DNA of 64,000 bases from Trogon surrucura (GCA_020746105.1 CM036619.1:8532238-8596237); one strand, 5' to 3'; shown: positions 39,441-53,043, numbered from the stretch's first letter. Notes: generated from the letters alone by a model not told the origin. Made by a program: numbers and translations.

Positions 39441-39794
39441 CTGGGGTTGTTTAGCCTGGAGAGAAGGAGGCTGAGGGGAGACCTGAAACTACCTGAAAGG
39501 AGGTTGTGGTGAAGTGGGAGTCGGTCTCTTTTCCCAAGTAACAAGCAACGGGACAAGAGGAAATGGCCTCAAGTTGTGATGGGGGTGGGTTAGATTGAAT
39601 ATTAGGAAAAATTTCTTCACCAAATGGGTTATTAAGCACTGGAATAGGCTGCCCAGGGAGCTGATTGAGTCACCATCCGTAGAGGCGTTTAAAAGATGCA
39701 TAGGTATGGCACTTAGGGACGTGCATGTGGTAGTGCTATGTTAAGATTGAACTCAATCTTAAAGGTCTTTCCCCACCTACATGATTCTATGATT
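39441..39794 (+). mobile_element. CR1 LINE 3' fragment, divergent subfamily
   Basis: Sense CR1 starting at the L-F-S-L-E-R-R-R-L-coding segment (39447-39475). It passes a TTTCTTCACCAAATGGGTTA and CTGGAATAGGCTGCCCAGGG block and ends in ACATGATTCTATGATT. The 3' UTR-like part differs from the other copies (GATTGAACTCAATCTTAAAG instead of a TAGATGATCT box), so it belongs to another CR1 subfamily. The frame is interrupted. Confidence 0.92.
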
Positions 39795-42700
39795 CCTGCC
39801 GGTCTGCATCACTGTGCAAATCAGGGTGCAGCTTCAGCAGCAGGTGAGTGCTCGCAGATGCTACAGGGCGATGCTCCCTGGTGTTCCCAAGGCTCAAAGG
39901 TTTGCAGCATAGTGCTTCATCTAAAGACTGGACTTGTTTCAATTTCTTTCAGTGGGAATTTGGGGAAGTGCTTTTTTTGCTGTTGCCTGGGCCAGTGGTG
40001 ATCTGGGTATGGATATGGATAACAAATTGCTCAGGGAGGCAGGAGAGTTTCCTCTGCTGGCTGTTTTCTGAGGGAGTTAGACAAACTTCTGTTAAAATAG
40101 TTATGTGTGACTGGTTGCTGATGCCTTTCCATGGGAGGAAACCTCTCAGCACCTCACCCAGCTGAGCCTCCTACGAGTCTATGAACACATGTCCAGAAGT
40201 AAAGCCAAACTGTCTCAGTTTAGGGTGTCAGCCAGGAGCTGCGCCTCGCTGAGTGGCTGTGAGGGATAAGCAGTCCTCAGCTGCCTTGCTGGCTGATAGC
40301 TCCGTGGACAGAAATGACTGCATCTATTTGTAAAACTCAGGCAAGATCATTTTGCCTCCGTATGCCATGTGCTGTCACTGTGAGCCCCGCTGCCGTCTGT
40401 CTCCCACACTTTCCTCACTGTTTCTCATACAAATCAGTGACACACCAAGTCTGCCGTGCGCAGAATTGGGAGCCAGGTCAATGAAATTCAGAAGTAAGAA
40501 GTACAGGAGGCTGTCAAGTGAGAACGATTCCCATCAGCTGCAGGTTTGGAGATGTCTCTGCAGCAGCGATGCTGGTCACTGGAAACTTCATCTTTTAGGC
40601 ACGTGGAGCGATGTGGCAGTCAACTGGGGCAGAGGATCCCCTGGTATCCGCTATCTTTTCCCAAGAATGGGAACACCCCAGCGAAAACAACTACTGCATA
40701 CTGGACCTACCTCTCGTAGATCCATGTGACAACATTTCTGGGGCTGGAGACTTGTCCCTTTTAGAGCAAATGAAAAACAACGCTGCCCTTCCACCAATGC
40801 TGCATCTCTTCCATAAGAAGTCATAGGTCAGTTCTTCTCTAGGAATGTTTAGGCTTTATTTGTAATGACTTTCCTTTCGATTCAGTCATTATTTTTCAGC
40901 ATTCACTTTTCTTTTTTTTTTTTCCAAGCAAGAGAGATGTAGTCAAAGAGATTAAAACCTCATCTTACCCTGTTTAAAACCAAGCCAAGCAGAACAGTGT
41001 ATTTTCAAGAGTTTCCTGGTGTACAGTTCCTGGAAAATTTTTGAGAGGTTTTAATTAAAGGTGAAATGCCTTTTTTTTTTTTTTTCCCCTTTGCTTAATA
41101 AAGGCAAAACACAAATAAAAATCCTGTAGCTCCCACTAGCAAAGCAAACTTTTTGACGCAAATTGGTGGCTCATTTAAAAGAACTCCCAAAGCTCCAGGG
41201 CTCTGCTGCCTGCAGAGGGGTGATTTAGTTTTTAACACTGTGCCCATTAAAACTTACCAGGAGCTTTATTGTTAGAGCAAGCATTTCTGTAAGCCCCGTT
41301 TTAAAAGTTACTATGAAACTTTTCATCAGAGTGAGAATCATTTCACAGTATTTGTTGCAATAGTAATATGCATGAAAGCTTGCAACAGAAAGAAAAAGCT
41401 CCCCTGAGGGATGTTTTAGTTGGGAGAGGGTATTGCAATGAATGTGGGATCCTGTTCTCAATGTTTGAATGGGAGACATGCTCTTGAATCCAGTGACAGG
41501 ATTTAGCTTTAGATGTTTCTTCGCTGTGGGATTTGTGCTGACATAGTGCTGATGCAGTTATGGTCACTTAAGTATAGTGACCCCAAGGCTGAAGCTGGGG
41601 TTTCTAACCAGCACCAGACTATCCCGTGTAGGACTGGTGTCTATCTCTTCTTGATGCAGGAGAAAAAAAAATCTTGTGTTTCTAATGCATCACCAGCTGG
41701 CAGAGTCTGGAAATGGTAGTTGGTAAAAAGTGAGCAGCAGGGGCTTTCCCATCCTGGTTCAATAATCTGAGCCTGAAGAGAGAGATCTTCCCTCTTCCAC
41801 TCTTTGTCACGGGTAAAAGAGTAAATCCAGGCAGACGTTTCCATCTGGCCTGCTACAACTTGTTTTCTAGGTAGGATGGAGTTGGCAGCGCTGCAGAGGG
41901 CAAGACCAAAGCAATATTAAATTGATCACCACTCTCTTGTGTTAAAATTTCTGCTTTTACAAAATTGATGGATGATAGTATGATGCCACTATAGAATGGA
42001 AAATTTTAATACTAAATAAATTAAATCTTCTTCTGCTAATTATTTATGTATGGTTAAGTGATACTTTGAATTTCTCTTTGAACCAGAAAACCCTTAAATA
42101 TTTAAGGATTGCTGTCTACCTTAGAAGTCTTCCTTTTTGTATTTTAACCATCTATGTAAGACAAGTGGAAAAGATGCTATACTTTTGCGCCTGTCTGTTT
42201 GTGTTTCTCCAGCACTCAATTATCAGCATCCACATAATTCAGTATTAGCATTTTTAATGCACTTCAGGGCACCCGGTTGAGTGGCTGCATGTGCAGCTCT
42301 GATATATGCAAATCCATTTTGCACGCAACTCTTGACATATTTTCATATTCAGGATTATGGGAAGCTTTTTTTTCTGTGCCAGTCTGATATATGCTAATCT
42401 TTGTTCCTCTAAAACCACTTTAGAAGTCCAGACAAACAGACAAAATTTCCTCTTCACCATGATTTTTCTGTATCAAGGCTACCACATAGTTGAAAGCAAA
42501 GCTTCTACCAACCATATTGGTATTGCCTGCTCTGGGCAGCTGGTTTTCTCCATTAGGTGTTAGAGACAGCCTAAGACCTGACAGTCCTGTGGATAAAAGG
42601 CTGTCTTGAATGTTTCCTTTCTTGGTGGCTGTCAACACCATTGTAGATGTAGGGTAAGAGCTGGAATAGGAACATCAACATGTGCACAGAGGCTGGATGA

Positions 42701-45081
42701 TGCCCGGGCTGGGAGCAAGAACACACAGTGCATTTGGATCCAAACAGGTCAAGTGCTCCTGTTAGGGGCATTTAAATGATCAGTCAATTAATGTAGCTGC
42801 CCAATGGCTTGGTAATTCTGGCCTGTAACATAGTATATTAGTTATCAAATGTGTTACTTCTCTGTGATGTATATTATTTATTGACTCTCTGTAAACTTAC
42901 CGCAACTTCCAAACTCTCAGAAGTGTGCATATAAATGGAAAACTTGAAGTATTATTTTGTACTTGCCGTAGCTTGCACTGACTGCCAGGTGCAGACTATG
43001 CACAGATGCTAAAACACCTCTGAATGTAATTGTGGGCAGTTTGACACCTTCGTAGCACAAGAAAGGCTAAATGTAAATCCCAGGTTAATGAAGGAGAAAA
43101 AATCCCTGTGGCATCATTAAACCTTCTCCAGAGTGAGTTCAGTCTGTCTGATGAATAAATGTTTAATGCAGAGCCGTGTCAGTTGGTGTCATCGATTGTA
43201 AGAGAAACGCTGTTGGTTTAACGGGGAGCCCATCAGTGTGAAGGCAAGTTAACAACCTCACAGTGCCAACAACTGCTTGGTGTCGCTTCAGGGCAGGAAT
43301 TCCAGTGAAGAGAGTCAGAGACACTCACACGGGCACAGAAACACGTTTCCTAGATTTTAGGGATTGTTGGCAATACTGTCACCATTATCATTATCATCTA
43401 ATCTTTCTCTGAATTTAGAATTCTGATGCCATGAGGGTCCCTGCAGTGTGTTAATCACTCTTAATATCAGAAGTCAATGTATTCTCTGAAGTATGTTCCG
43501 TGTGAACAACACATACCCTGTCATATAGTCGCATGCATTTCCCTGTGGTTTTAGCCAAGAAATGCGTTGGTGATAAATTTTGAGCTGTATGCTCACAGTC
43601 TCCAAAACACCTGCTGTCGATGCGATTGAGTTCCACCTTCGGTTTAGAGTGTCCTGTAATCTGAAATAATCCTATATCCTCGCATATAATCCTGTAAAAC
43701 TGAAACTAATGCTTGTTCAAGAATTCACTTCTACAATACTTTTAGCTTGCCTTTATTTCTACTACTGCTGTTGCCATCGTTAATTTGTCTTTCTGTATTT
43801 GGATTACCTGAAAGTAGTGTTCTCACTGTCTCTAGAAAGTTAGAAGACCATAAAAAAAATACATAGCCCAATATGAAAGTAAAACCAAAAAGAAGTGGTG
43901 ATAATTCTTTTCACTCTTTTCCTGCCAGGAGTGAAAATAGAGCGCTTTTTTTTTCTCATTTTGAACTTCTAAATGTTTTGTTTTCTTTTAATTACCATAA
44001 ATTACACATTTTCTAAAAGAAGGGGATATTTTTGCAAAATAGTGGAAACTCAAATTTTTCAATTAAAATGTCAAGGAACCTTCTTTTTTGAAAGTGTCTT
44101 GAAACAGAAAATCAAAATGACAAGTAATTTTATCCAAAGATAGATACAATTTTGACAGACTAATAAAAAAATAAACTGCCTGAAAAACTTCTTCCCAGCT
44201 CCAGTTCTAGTGTTGTCCTATCATGAAGCGTTAAAAAATCATGCTAACACGTGTGTCCTGGAAATTCCTTTGATGGTTCCTTTTTCCCAAGCAATTGGTA
44301 GCAGTGCTTTAATCCCAGCCTACTAATCACCTAATGGCATGGGAATAATGTGAGAGTACGAGGACACTCTGTCCACCACGGACTCTCTGCCATCAAAGGT
44401 TGTCAAGAAAAATCAAACAGCAATTTTTATGTGTCCAGTTGTCTGCTCTTGGGTGTTTTTAAAGAACTCTTCCAAGCAGAGCAATTCACAGAGATAGAGT
44501 GAATTAATTTTAGTGAGTGAGTGAATTTCAGTTCAGGGTTTTCACTGTAGAGGTATTTTTTCTCATTGCCCTAGCTCTGGACTCTTGGCGTGCCAGCCTG
44601 TGTAAAGACGACACAGAAAATCCCATCCAAACCCATCACTGGATATTGGCCCACCACAGTAAAACTCTCATAGTCCAGCAGGTTAAGCCTATGTGTCTGT
44701 CTAGCATTGCAAACTACAGGATGAGGAAGGAAAAGAATGTTCTTTAAGAGCTTGTAGTGCTATATTTGCTATTTAAAACATTAAGTTGTCTGTGGAGAAG
44801 GGTATTTGGTGTATATGACAGACGATAAAGTTCCACCAGGGAAGCCTAGCTGCCGTTTCTTGAGTCTGTGCAAGGAGGTGGGGCTCCTCCAAAATCTCTT
44901 TCTAGCAAGACAGAGGCTATGGAAAACATTACTACTAGCAGCTTATTCTTCCATTGCTTTTTTTTAGCACATCTGTGGTGAGATCTGGCAGTCTTCAGCC
45001 TCTCAGCCATAATCACTGGTGTTCTGGACAGTGCTCTCATTCTGATGTTCGTGTTTTATCCTGAAAATACTTGATCTGAGG
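39795..45081. other. Non-coding spacer
   Basis: No gene recognised over 5.3 kb. T-runs lie at about 40911-40924 and 41071-41085. A 17-bp word containing a POU-octamer-like core is repeated at 42299 and 42384 (see findings). An AT-rich segment lies at about 43850-44200. Confidence 0.55.
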
Positions 45082-45215
45082 GTTAAGCTTGGTGTCATCT
45101 GCAAACTTTCTGAGGGTGCACTCAATCCCACTGTCTATGTCATTGATGAAGATGCTAAACAGTACTGGTGCCTGTACAGACCCCTGAAGGACACTACTCA
45201 TCAGTGATCTCCATC
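45082..45215 (-). mobile_element. Internal CR1 RT fragment
   Basis: On the - strand it encodes [15 protein letters not shown] followed by K-F-A-D-D-T-K-L. This is the CR1 RT segment around motif C with the catalytic Asp pair intact. Upstream of it a degraded motif-B region is still readable. There is no 3' terminus, so the copy is truncated on both sides or has been eroded. The homology may extend to about 45245. Confidence 0.85.
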
Positions 45216-46852
45216 TGAACAATTCATCAAGGAGACCTTTGGGATCAACCAGAAGATCCAAGATTTAAGCCCGGGTTGTCACTTTTTCCTAGGCAGTTCT
45301 TTATTTAAAGTGTGATGCAGGCTTCACTGCTCATTGAAAACTTTGTTTCAGACCCATTTCTGGCTCTACCTGTTCCCCTGGAGCAGAGTGACGTCCTGTA
45401 GCCCCACAGGAGAGGTGGTTGGAGCATCCACCTTTCTCCATGCTCAGCTCCTAAAATGACTTCTGCCATAGCCCTGGTGGACAGTTGAGGGCAGAGATTT
45501 TAGAGCCAGACAACTTTTTGTGGCACTTCCAGCCCTATTCAAATTTCCCACTTGGCCTGAAGACATGGTTAGGAACTCTAGCCCCTGCCATCACAGCACA
45601 ATTAATCCTGGATATTAAGATTGTTATTTCTCTAGGCAAAACGCCCCTTGCGGGAATCATCTCTTGGTATGAGAGGGAGGAGGAGGTGGTGGAGGACAAA
45701 ATGTCTTCACCCTGGTGGGAGGAGGCAGGGATGGCAGCTCTCAGCTCCCCTGAGGATACAGGCAGGCTCGTGACCCTTTCCGAGCCAGAGCCTCCAGCCT
45801 TTCCCTCAAGCACTGTGAGGGAGTTTTCATTTTCAGACCGCTCAGCAACTTGCCTGATAAAATCTGTCAAGATAAAGATTTATTTTGAGGCAACAGAATG
45901 CAAATTTCCCACCCAAGCTTCTGTTAATTTTTATACCTATCTTGCATAAAAAGCTGTTTGCTTACCCTGACTGCAGAGACCTGTTATGCACGTAGGCAGG
46001 ACCGGCTGTGTTAGAGCACCAGGGAGACCTCCTATCTAACTGACCAGCCCAAGCCTGCCAGCAAACCTGCTCGCTGATAAGACACAAGTAGGTAACGATT
46101 TTTTTTCAGATCATTGGCACCTAAAATTCCATGCAGTTACACTCCATAAACCACCTCCAGTTTTTCTTCTATTCACTGTGATGGATGAAACACTGCCCGA
46201 TAGCTGGCTCCAAATGCGAGAAGCGTGGAGGGTTTGCTGCCTCTAGATTTGTCTAAAGCTCCTTTTCCTCATGTCTTAAATGTTCCTGAATGGTTTTGTT
46301 TTCTAGGCAGTGTTGATATGATTAGCTGGAGTTGCTCTGAGTGAGCATTTTAATAAATCCAAGAAACATATCCCAACCAGCTTTCCTGACTGCAATGCCA
46401 CAAGCCTGTTGGACAGTGGCAGTCAGATTTATGCCTCTCAGCATGGTCAGGAATGATCAAGTGGCAGGTGAGGGGCTGCTTTTCCATGGCTGTGGGACAA
46501 CAGCACCTGTTTCATCCCTGTGAGGATGTAACGACAGAGAGGTTAGCTCTGAGAAACAAAGCGCAGGCTGATTTTAATTAAGTTAGGGATGGAAAAAGGA
46601 AAAGTCATGTGACAGCTGGTGCTTTTGCAAAATTGCATCCTGTGGTGGCTTTTAGCGTCTCGTATCTGGGCTCGCCTTTGCCTGCCAGTGACCTGTGGCC
46701 AGCAGCATGTGAGAAGTCACACCATGGACAGGCTGAAGTTGCAGGGGCTGTGCTGGGGGACAGGCAGCAGCCCTTTGTGTCTCCAGCCCTCCTGTGGCCT
46801 TCGATGCTTGGTGAGACTGATCTCCTGGAGCTGGAGGAGATTGGCCAAGGAG
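45216..46852. other. Non-coding spacer
   Basis: No gene recognised. A 154-codon + strand frame at 45485-45949 has no ATG at its start and no recognisable domain. I treat it as chance. Confidence 0.5.
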
Positions 46853-47293
46853 ATCTATGAGGGTGATTAAGGGACTTGAACATCTCTCTTGTGAAAAGGG
46901 ACAGCGAACTGAAGCTGTTCAGCCTTGAAAAGAGACAGCTGAGAGGGGACCTTGTTAACGTATAGAAATATCTGAGGGGTGGGTATCAAGGGGAAGGTGC
47001 CGGTCTCTTCACAGGGGTGCCCAGCAGTAGAACAAGAAATAATGGGTTTAAGATAAAACATAGGAAGTTCCACCTCAACATGAGGAGAAACTTCTTTACT
47101 GTGAGGGTGACAGAGCCCTGGCACAGGCTGCCCAGGGAGGTTGTGGAGTCTCCTTCTCTGGAGACTTTCAAACCCCGCCTGGACGCATTCCTGTGTGGCT
47201 GCCCTGGGTGATGCTGCTCTGGCAGGGGGTTGGACTAGATGATCTCTAGAGGTCCCTTCCAACCCCAATTCTGTGATTCTATGATTCTGTGAT
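46853..47293 (+). mobile_element. CR1 LINE 3' fragment
   Basis: Sense CR1 covering the last ~130 codons of ORF2 and the 3' end, finishing TTCTGTGATTCTATGATTCTG. The coding frame is damaged, for example a TAG at 46963 inside the N-V-Y-K-Y segment. From about 46985 the frame is open to the C-G-C-P-G tail. This tail places it with the 9826 and 6111 copies. Confidence 0.94.
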
Positions 47294-48558
47294 CTTGCAT
47301 GGGCTCCCAGCACCCTCTGGTTAAGGAAGATCTGTGTTTCTGCCCTGTGTTTAACTCTGACAGGCTGCCAGGGTGTCTCATAATTGCACAATCTATCTCA
47401 TGTAGTGAAAACCTCATGCTCAGAGGTCTCTGGCAAGGTGTCAGACCAATGAAGTGTTTCTTTCTAAATGTCAGCCAGCTCCAGGCAGTGGGAGTCAGCC
47501 AGTGATGAGCTGGGGCAAGGCAGACAAGCCTGTGGTTTGGAGTGGAACAGTCTCCTCCATTGTTCCTCTCCAGGCCTAAGCACTGACCTGGGGTGGAAAT
47601 TTATATGTATTTTTCCAGGGACAGGATTTTTGCTGCCCCTGGATGACATCTCCCAAGACTGCTCTGGACCTTTGTGGGTGCAGTAAAGTAAGATGTAACG
47701 TTCCATCCTTTCCCAGGCCAGGGCTTTGAGACCGAGAGTTGCTCAGGTAGTTGCTCACGAGGAGTGCGGATGGGAGGAAAGTCCCAGAACACCAGGAAGA
47801 ATGCTTGAGGACATGGTATTTCAGTTGCCGAAAGATTTTATAACAATATAGCTGTCAGTGGCCTAGCTGAGAAGCTAATTCATCTTTGGAGGTTTCTCAG
47901 GGAACGGATCTGAGCTGTGCTTCTGGAAGTGGCACCTGCAGTTCTGCTGCCGAGACCTTTCTAGCACAGTCTCCCGAAGCCTAATTGCAGCAAATCTTTA
48001 CTCTTTGCAGTATACAGTCCAGCTGTAAAATACTGTGGGTTGTAGAAGGGTTATGTGATGGCCACCATCCGTCAGGAGAGAGCTGCAGTAGGTCACATTG
48101 TCCTTCCCCAGCTTCCATTGGGGCAGGTGGGTATCGGGGTTTTGAGTCTAAAGGGCTTTGGGACCTTTGAACTACTCAAACAGGGAATGGAAATCTGGAA
48201 ATATGGCTGTACCAGGATGCTGTTCCCTGTTGCCTTTGTGCCGTTCTGCCCAACGTGCTGTATCTGGAAAATGCTGGCAACTTCAAACTAAGAAGTGCAT
48301 TTCACACTGGGTTTTTAATGTGAGTTATGCACAAAAAGGCAAAAACTGGATACTGAACCATCAGCATCTAACATGAGCTAACAAGGATCTCCTCAAAGTG
48401 GTGCTCATACTAAGTACTTCTGGGCTAGCACAGTAGGCAGCAAAAGGTTATCATTCACTGCCTTAGGGTAACAGAACATTTACAATTTGGGGAGATGAGA
48501 AGTGCAGCTATTTTTTTTCTCAATATTTTTTCATCATTATTTTCTACATGCTTATTTC
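47294..48558. other. Non-coding spacer
   Basis: No gene or repeat recognised. Confidence 0.55.
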
Positions 48559-48911
48559 ATAGAATCATGGAATCATAGAATCATAGAATCAGAGAACAGT
48601 TTTTATTGGAAGAGACCTTGGTGATCATCGAGTCCAACTTTTGTCCCAGCCCTATCAACACCACTAAACCATGTCCCTCAACGCAACATCTACTCATCTC
48701 TTAAACACCTCCAGGGATGGTGACTCAGTCCTCTCCCCGGGCAGCCTGTTCCAATGCCTGACAACCCTCTCAGTAAAGAAATTCTTCCTAATATCCAACC
48801 TGAACCTCCCCTGGCACAACTTAGGGCCATTTCCCCTCATCCTGTCACTCGCCACTAGGGAGAACAGACCAACCCGCCTCGCTACAACCTCTTTTCAAGT
48901 AGTTGTTCAAG
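48559..48911 (-). mobile_element. CR1 LINE 3' fragment
   Basis: Reversed CR1 with four AGAATCATAG-type terminal units (48560-48592). Next come the GATCATCGAGTCCAAC box and the reversed ORF2 tail through TTCTTCCTAATATCCAACCT (48782). It ends near GTAGTTGTTCAAG. The 3' UTR words (TTTGTCCCAGCCCTATCAAC) are shared with the 58939 copy, which marks a common subfamily. Confidence 0.95.
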
Positions 48912-51900
48912 ATTCTTTAAAAAAAAAAATGAAGAAGTTCAGCATTCTGCTAATATTGTGTGGCTGACCATGCAGATGATGTGCAATCCCCAACTGCTCT
49001 TTCCCTGTACCCCATAATAACCCACACCCCCAGACAGCAACACATCTCAGTCCCAAATATGCTCATCTGGGTGAGTTTCATGCCTGCGGCTGAGGCTGGC
49101 CTTGGCCAGCCCTGGGAGGGACCCAGACAGAATGTCCCTTCTTCTTATTTCAGATTCCCACCTGCTCTTGTGCCCTTGTGCTCCTCTGGGCTGATGCAGA
49201 AGGGCTTTTGATGGGCTGATGGTTCCTGGGATGGGGCAGGGTATTATTTGGGCTCCCTTGTCTCTCTGTGCTCCTTTGTGGGTGTGCAGATGAGCATTTA
49301 TCACGTAACCTAACAAGTGTGATGCGAATACATTCCATTTGTAGGTGGATTTGTCAAAACAATATTTCCTGAAGGTGTTAACAATTGCTTTATATTAGTC
49401 CCTGCCTAATTGCCAAATTGTCAAGGGACCAGGGACATTCTTCAGACTGTAAGTTTACCATGCAGAAAATATCTACCCTGAGGGGAAAAAAAAAAAAAAA
49501 GAAAAAAAAAAGGAGAAGAAGGGGAAAAAAGCTCCTTCTGTTCCTTCTTTCTAAAATGTGAGAAGACAATGAAGACAAGCATTTACATTGGATTGATCCT
49601 GGTATATTTTATAATATAAAACTTAGACAAAAGATTAAGCTCTGCTCTCCTTTATGACCATTTAATCACAGCAGGACACAGGCTGGAGGAACCTGCCCAG
49701 TATTCTATACTTGTCCCTCTCTGCTCCTGCCTGGGACACATCATTTCGTATTTTCCCTGCATTGCATGTCACTGGGTGCTGGCAGCAGAAATAAGTTATC
49801 CTTGGGGACACAGGGGTGCTTTACAGGGGACAAGGGTATGTGTAGGAAGGGGGAGGAGATGGAAAGGCAGCAGCAGAAATCCAGACCACAAATAAAACCT
49901 TAAGCACCCAATCACTTAAGGTAGCTTAACCTGCTGCTTTCGTGAGCTGAGCTGGGATAGCTGCCCACAGGCACAGCCCCTTGCTGTACTTAAACTCTGT
50001 TTAACTCTCAGGGGACTAGAGCTGGGACTGGGCACGTAATTTAAATCTCCATACCTGAGGGCGCCAGAAATTGTTTCTGGGTCTGAGGCCAAAATAGCCT
50101 GTTCACAGATGTACTAATGCCAAGGTCAAGCCGAGGTATGTTGATAAGGACTGTGGTTGGTATCACGCTACTTGCTCATAATAGCTTAAATTAACTATCG
50201 CAAATAGTATCAGGAGTTAAAACATTCCCAGCAGCTGGGCTGGCAGCCCTGCGTGCTTTCCCACACCAGCTGCTGCTTCAGCATTGTCCCTGCCCTTCCC
50301 GCTTCCCGACACCTCAGTAAATCCTATGGAAACTCTTTTGTTGAGTTTTATGAATATGTGTGAGCAGAGGGAGACACAGGGATGGTTTGTGATGCAGTGC
50401 AAGATGCTGGGAAGAATGAAAGTACAATTGTCTGGCTTGGAATTAATGTGTGTTTTAAGGAAGGGAAAAAAATTAGTTACAGTCCAAGTTACAGTGAACT
50501 CGATGAAAGCATTTTTACATTCATTTCGGCCTTCCTTTTCCTCAGGCCTGAAATTACATCTATAGTCCCCAGAGCCTTTCTGTCAGTTTATCTACTTTTT
50601 TTTTTTTTTTTCTGTCATGAGTATCCATAGGAAACATGAGCATTCGTAGGAAATTAAAATAGAGTATTCGGTGTTTATTTCCATGCTGGAAAAGAAACTT
50701 GGGAGTTCTTCTGGTTTCTCATCTTCCCATCACGTGCTATAAAAGATGGGATAATTAGGAGTTTGGAGACGTTGCAGTCTACTGCATAAACGCTGGGTTT
50801 TTGTTGTCTTTTTTTTTTTCTTCCAAATTCTAAATATAAGTTTAACCTTAGCTTAGTTATAAACAACAACAACAAAAAAAAACCCTGATGAAATGGGTGT
50901 TTGTTTTGGAGACCAGAACTGTTTCTTTTATGAACAATACTTGATTTTATAAGCTTTTCCAAGAAAGGCTGGATAATCCCCTTCCCTCCTCCACTTTAAA
51001 AAAAAAGAAGAGTGGGAGCTGTGTTCACCAATCCTGAATTGGCCCAGCATTAGCAGCAGTAGGGGTTCGACCCGCCAGCATCGCAGCTCTTGAATTATCC
51101 GCTCCATAAATGGAGAATCAATCTGCTTTTGGGATTTGGCATATTTTGAGAGGGGGTTTAGAAGCCGTGTTTTTGTTTAGACTAGCAAGCACATCCAGGC
51201 TAGTAAAGCTGATGTGTTTGAGGCCACCCTCCAGCACAGAGGCCAGCTGGCATGGACGGGGCCATGCGCGGGGACCATGCTCTTTCAGCTCCCTCTGTAA
51301 CAGCAACAGCATCCCCTCCACCTTTTGAGTTGTCATCCCAGAACTGCACCTAGGAATAGTTTGAGAGACTCCTGGTTAGCCCCAAAACTTCCCTCTAAAA
51401 AGTTAAAATGAGCTGTAGCATTGTTGCCTGGTGCCTTTTGATTTACCGGTGCAGGCGAGCCCAAGCAGCCGGGGTTAATAAAACCTTTTGTTATCCAGCC
51501 TGACCCACTTGTCAGCCCTTGAACTCCTGTAAATGCTTTTGTAGGGGCCAGACTTAAAATAAATCTTGAGGCATTTGGCAAACAGCAGCTAATTGAACGG
51601 CACACGCTACCCATCGTGTGCTGCAGATGAGAAACCTGACGCAGAGCAAAAGCTTAAAGAGCAGGATCTGAGGCTCCTGCCTTCAGATTTGGCTTTACGG
51701 GACTCAGTAAATATTTACACCACCACATCTAAGCACCAGGCCTGTGCTGTCTCCAAGACACCGTATCAAACCCCTTGGAAAAATGGTTTGGCCTCAGACG
51801 TTCTCCAGGAGAAAACCCAGCAGCAAAGCTGGGGGTGCTGCTCCCATAGTTGTGTCACCAGATGCACTTCCCCCACATCTGGATAAGCATCGGATTTGGG

Positions 51901-53040
51901 TGACGAAATGAGGGGAATCCTACATCAACAGAGCACACGGAATAAGTTAAAATGATGGATTTCAATGGTAACAGTTGCAGTTTTGATCATTGTTTGCTGG
52001 CCTGAAGCCTGCAGCTGAGCAGTGAATGGGATTTCTCTTGCTGAGCTTTTGCTTCTTCATAAAGAAGCAAAATATTGCACATATTCTGACACAGTTGCTT
52101 CTCTGATTTTTCTTCTCTTTTTTTTTTTGAATCAAAGAGTGTTATTTAAGCAGTGGCACTTTTGGGGCATTTTTACAAACATCCGAAGTTTTAAAAACCA
52201 CAATGTTTTTCTTCCCACAATACAATGGCGTTGTGGGAGGAAGGGATCCATTTTTCAACTTTTAAAAGCTACTTTAGCTCACTGCTGCCAGGCAGGGGAT
52301 GCCAGGAGGGGAATGGAGAGCAGCTCCAGACCCCTCTGTGTCCTCTCCCTCACCAAGGAGAAGCATCTCCCTGCCTCTCTGCCTGGCTCGGGACCTCATG
52401 GGAACTGCCTGAGATCCCAGGCTGCCCCCACCTACCCTTCCATGGCAGGAAAAATAGCAATAATCCACACAAAACAAAGGCCGTTTATACTTTGGTTTCC
52501 CCTGTCTGTCCCGGGATGTATGAGCTGTTCTTGCTTGGTTTTCTCTGAATGATGAATCCAGCCCAGATCCTTAAGAAATTAAGCTGATTGGGGGGGAGGA
52601 AGAGAAAGAAACCAAATCCTGTTCCTCCCGTCCTGCTCCTCCCTCCTTTGCTGAGTGCTTTTTGTTCAGCCGCTGTGAGTTATGAATACTTTGCTGCATA
52701 CAGTGTGGCTATCAAGGTCAGCCTAAGGGAAGGAGGTGGGTCATTGCCATTCAAACGGCTGCAAACTGCAATTCAAATGAGGCTGGAGAGCAGGGGCTGG
52801 TTTAATACAAAGGGACTCGATGTCTACAGGTCGATGCTCTGCCCTTTCAGAAATTTCACCCTTAAACTTCTCAGTATGCAAATGCCACAGCAGAAATTGC
52901 AGTGGGTGCTGCTGTGTCGAGGGCTCTGAGCTGATCAGAAGTTTTGGGATGGGCAGAGAAAAGCTGAGAAATTATGTTGGGAGGAATGCAGAAAACTTTC
53001 TGACAGTTTTCCTTTCTTCTTTTCTTGGTGTGTGTGTCTC
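48912..53040. other. Non-coding DNA upstream of the ST3GAL1 coding exon
   Basis: No gene recognised with confidence. It contains the 52-nt purine tract, a 16-T run at 50596-50611 and complex, non-repetitive sequence around 51030-51140. A 176-codon frame at 52022-52552 has no ATG at its start and shows no domain. Any non-coding leader exon of ST3GAL1 here would not be visible by translation. Confidence 0.5.
49480..49531. repeat. 52-nt uninterrupted purine tract
   Basis: Every base from 49480 to 49531 is A or G, with long A-runs split by G and a final GGAGAAGAAGGGG segment. Tracts of this kind can form triplex DNA and are often unstable in length. Confidence 0.9.
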
Positions 53041-53043
53041 CAG
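53020..53043 (+). promoter_or_regulatory. Candidate 3' splice site for the ST3GAL1 coding exon
   Basis: A pyrimidine-rich stretch with TTCTTTTCTTGG and a TGTGTGTGTCTCCAG end precedes AG at 53042-53043. If used, the first coding exon would carry about 528 nt of 5' UTR before the ATG. Competing acceptors are the CAGs ending at 53563 and 53566, whose pyrimidine tract is weaker. Choice between them is inference. Confidence 0.35.

Noticed and set aside
45485..45949. 154-codon + strand frame
   Set aside because: No ATG at its start, no domain, and an overlapping open frame on the other strand. The length is expected by chance.
46867..47391. 174-codon - strand frame
   Set aside because: Mostly antisense to the CR1 copy at 46853.
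52022..52552. 176-codon + strand frame
   Set aside because: It starts at GTG and part of it is a T-run-encoded phenylalanine stretch. No recognisable domain.
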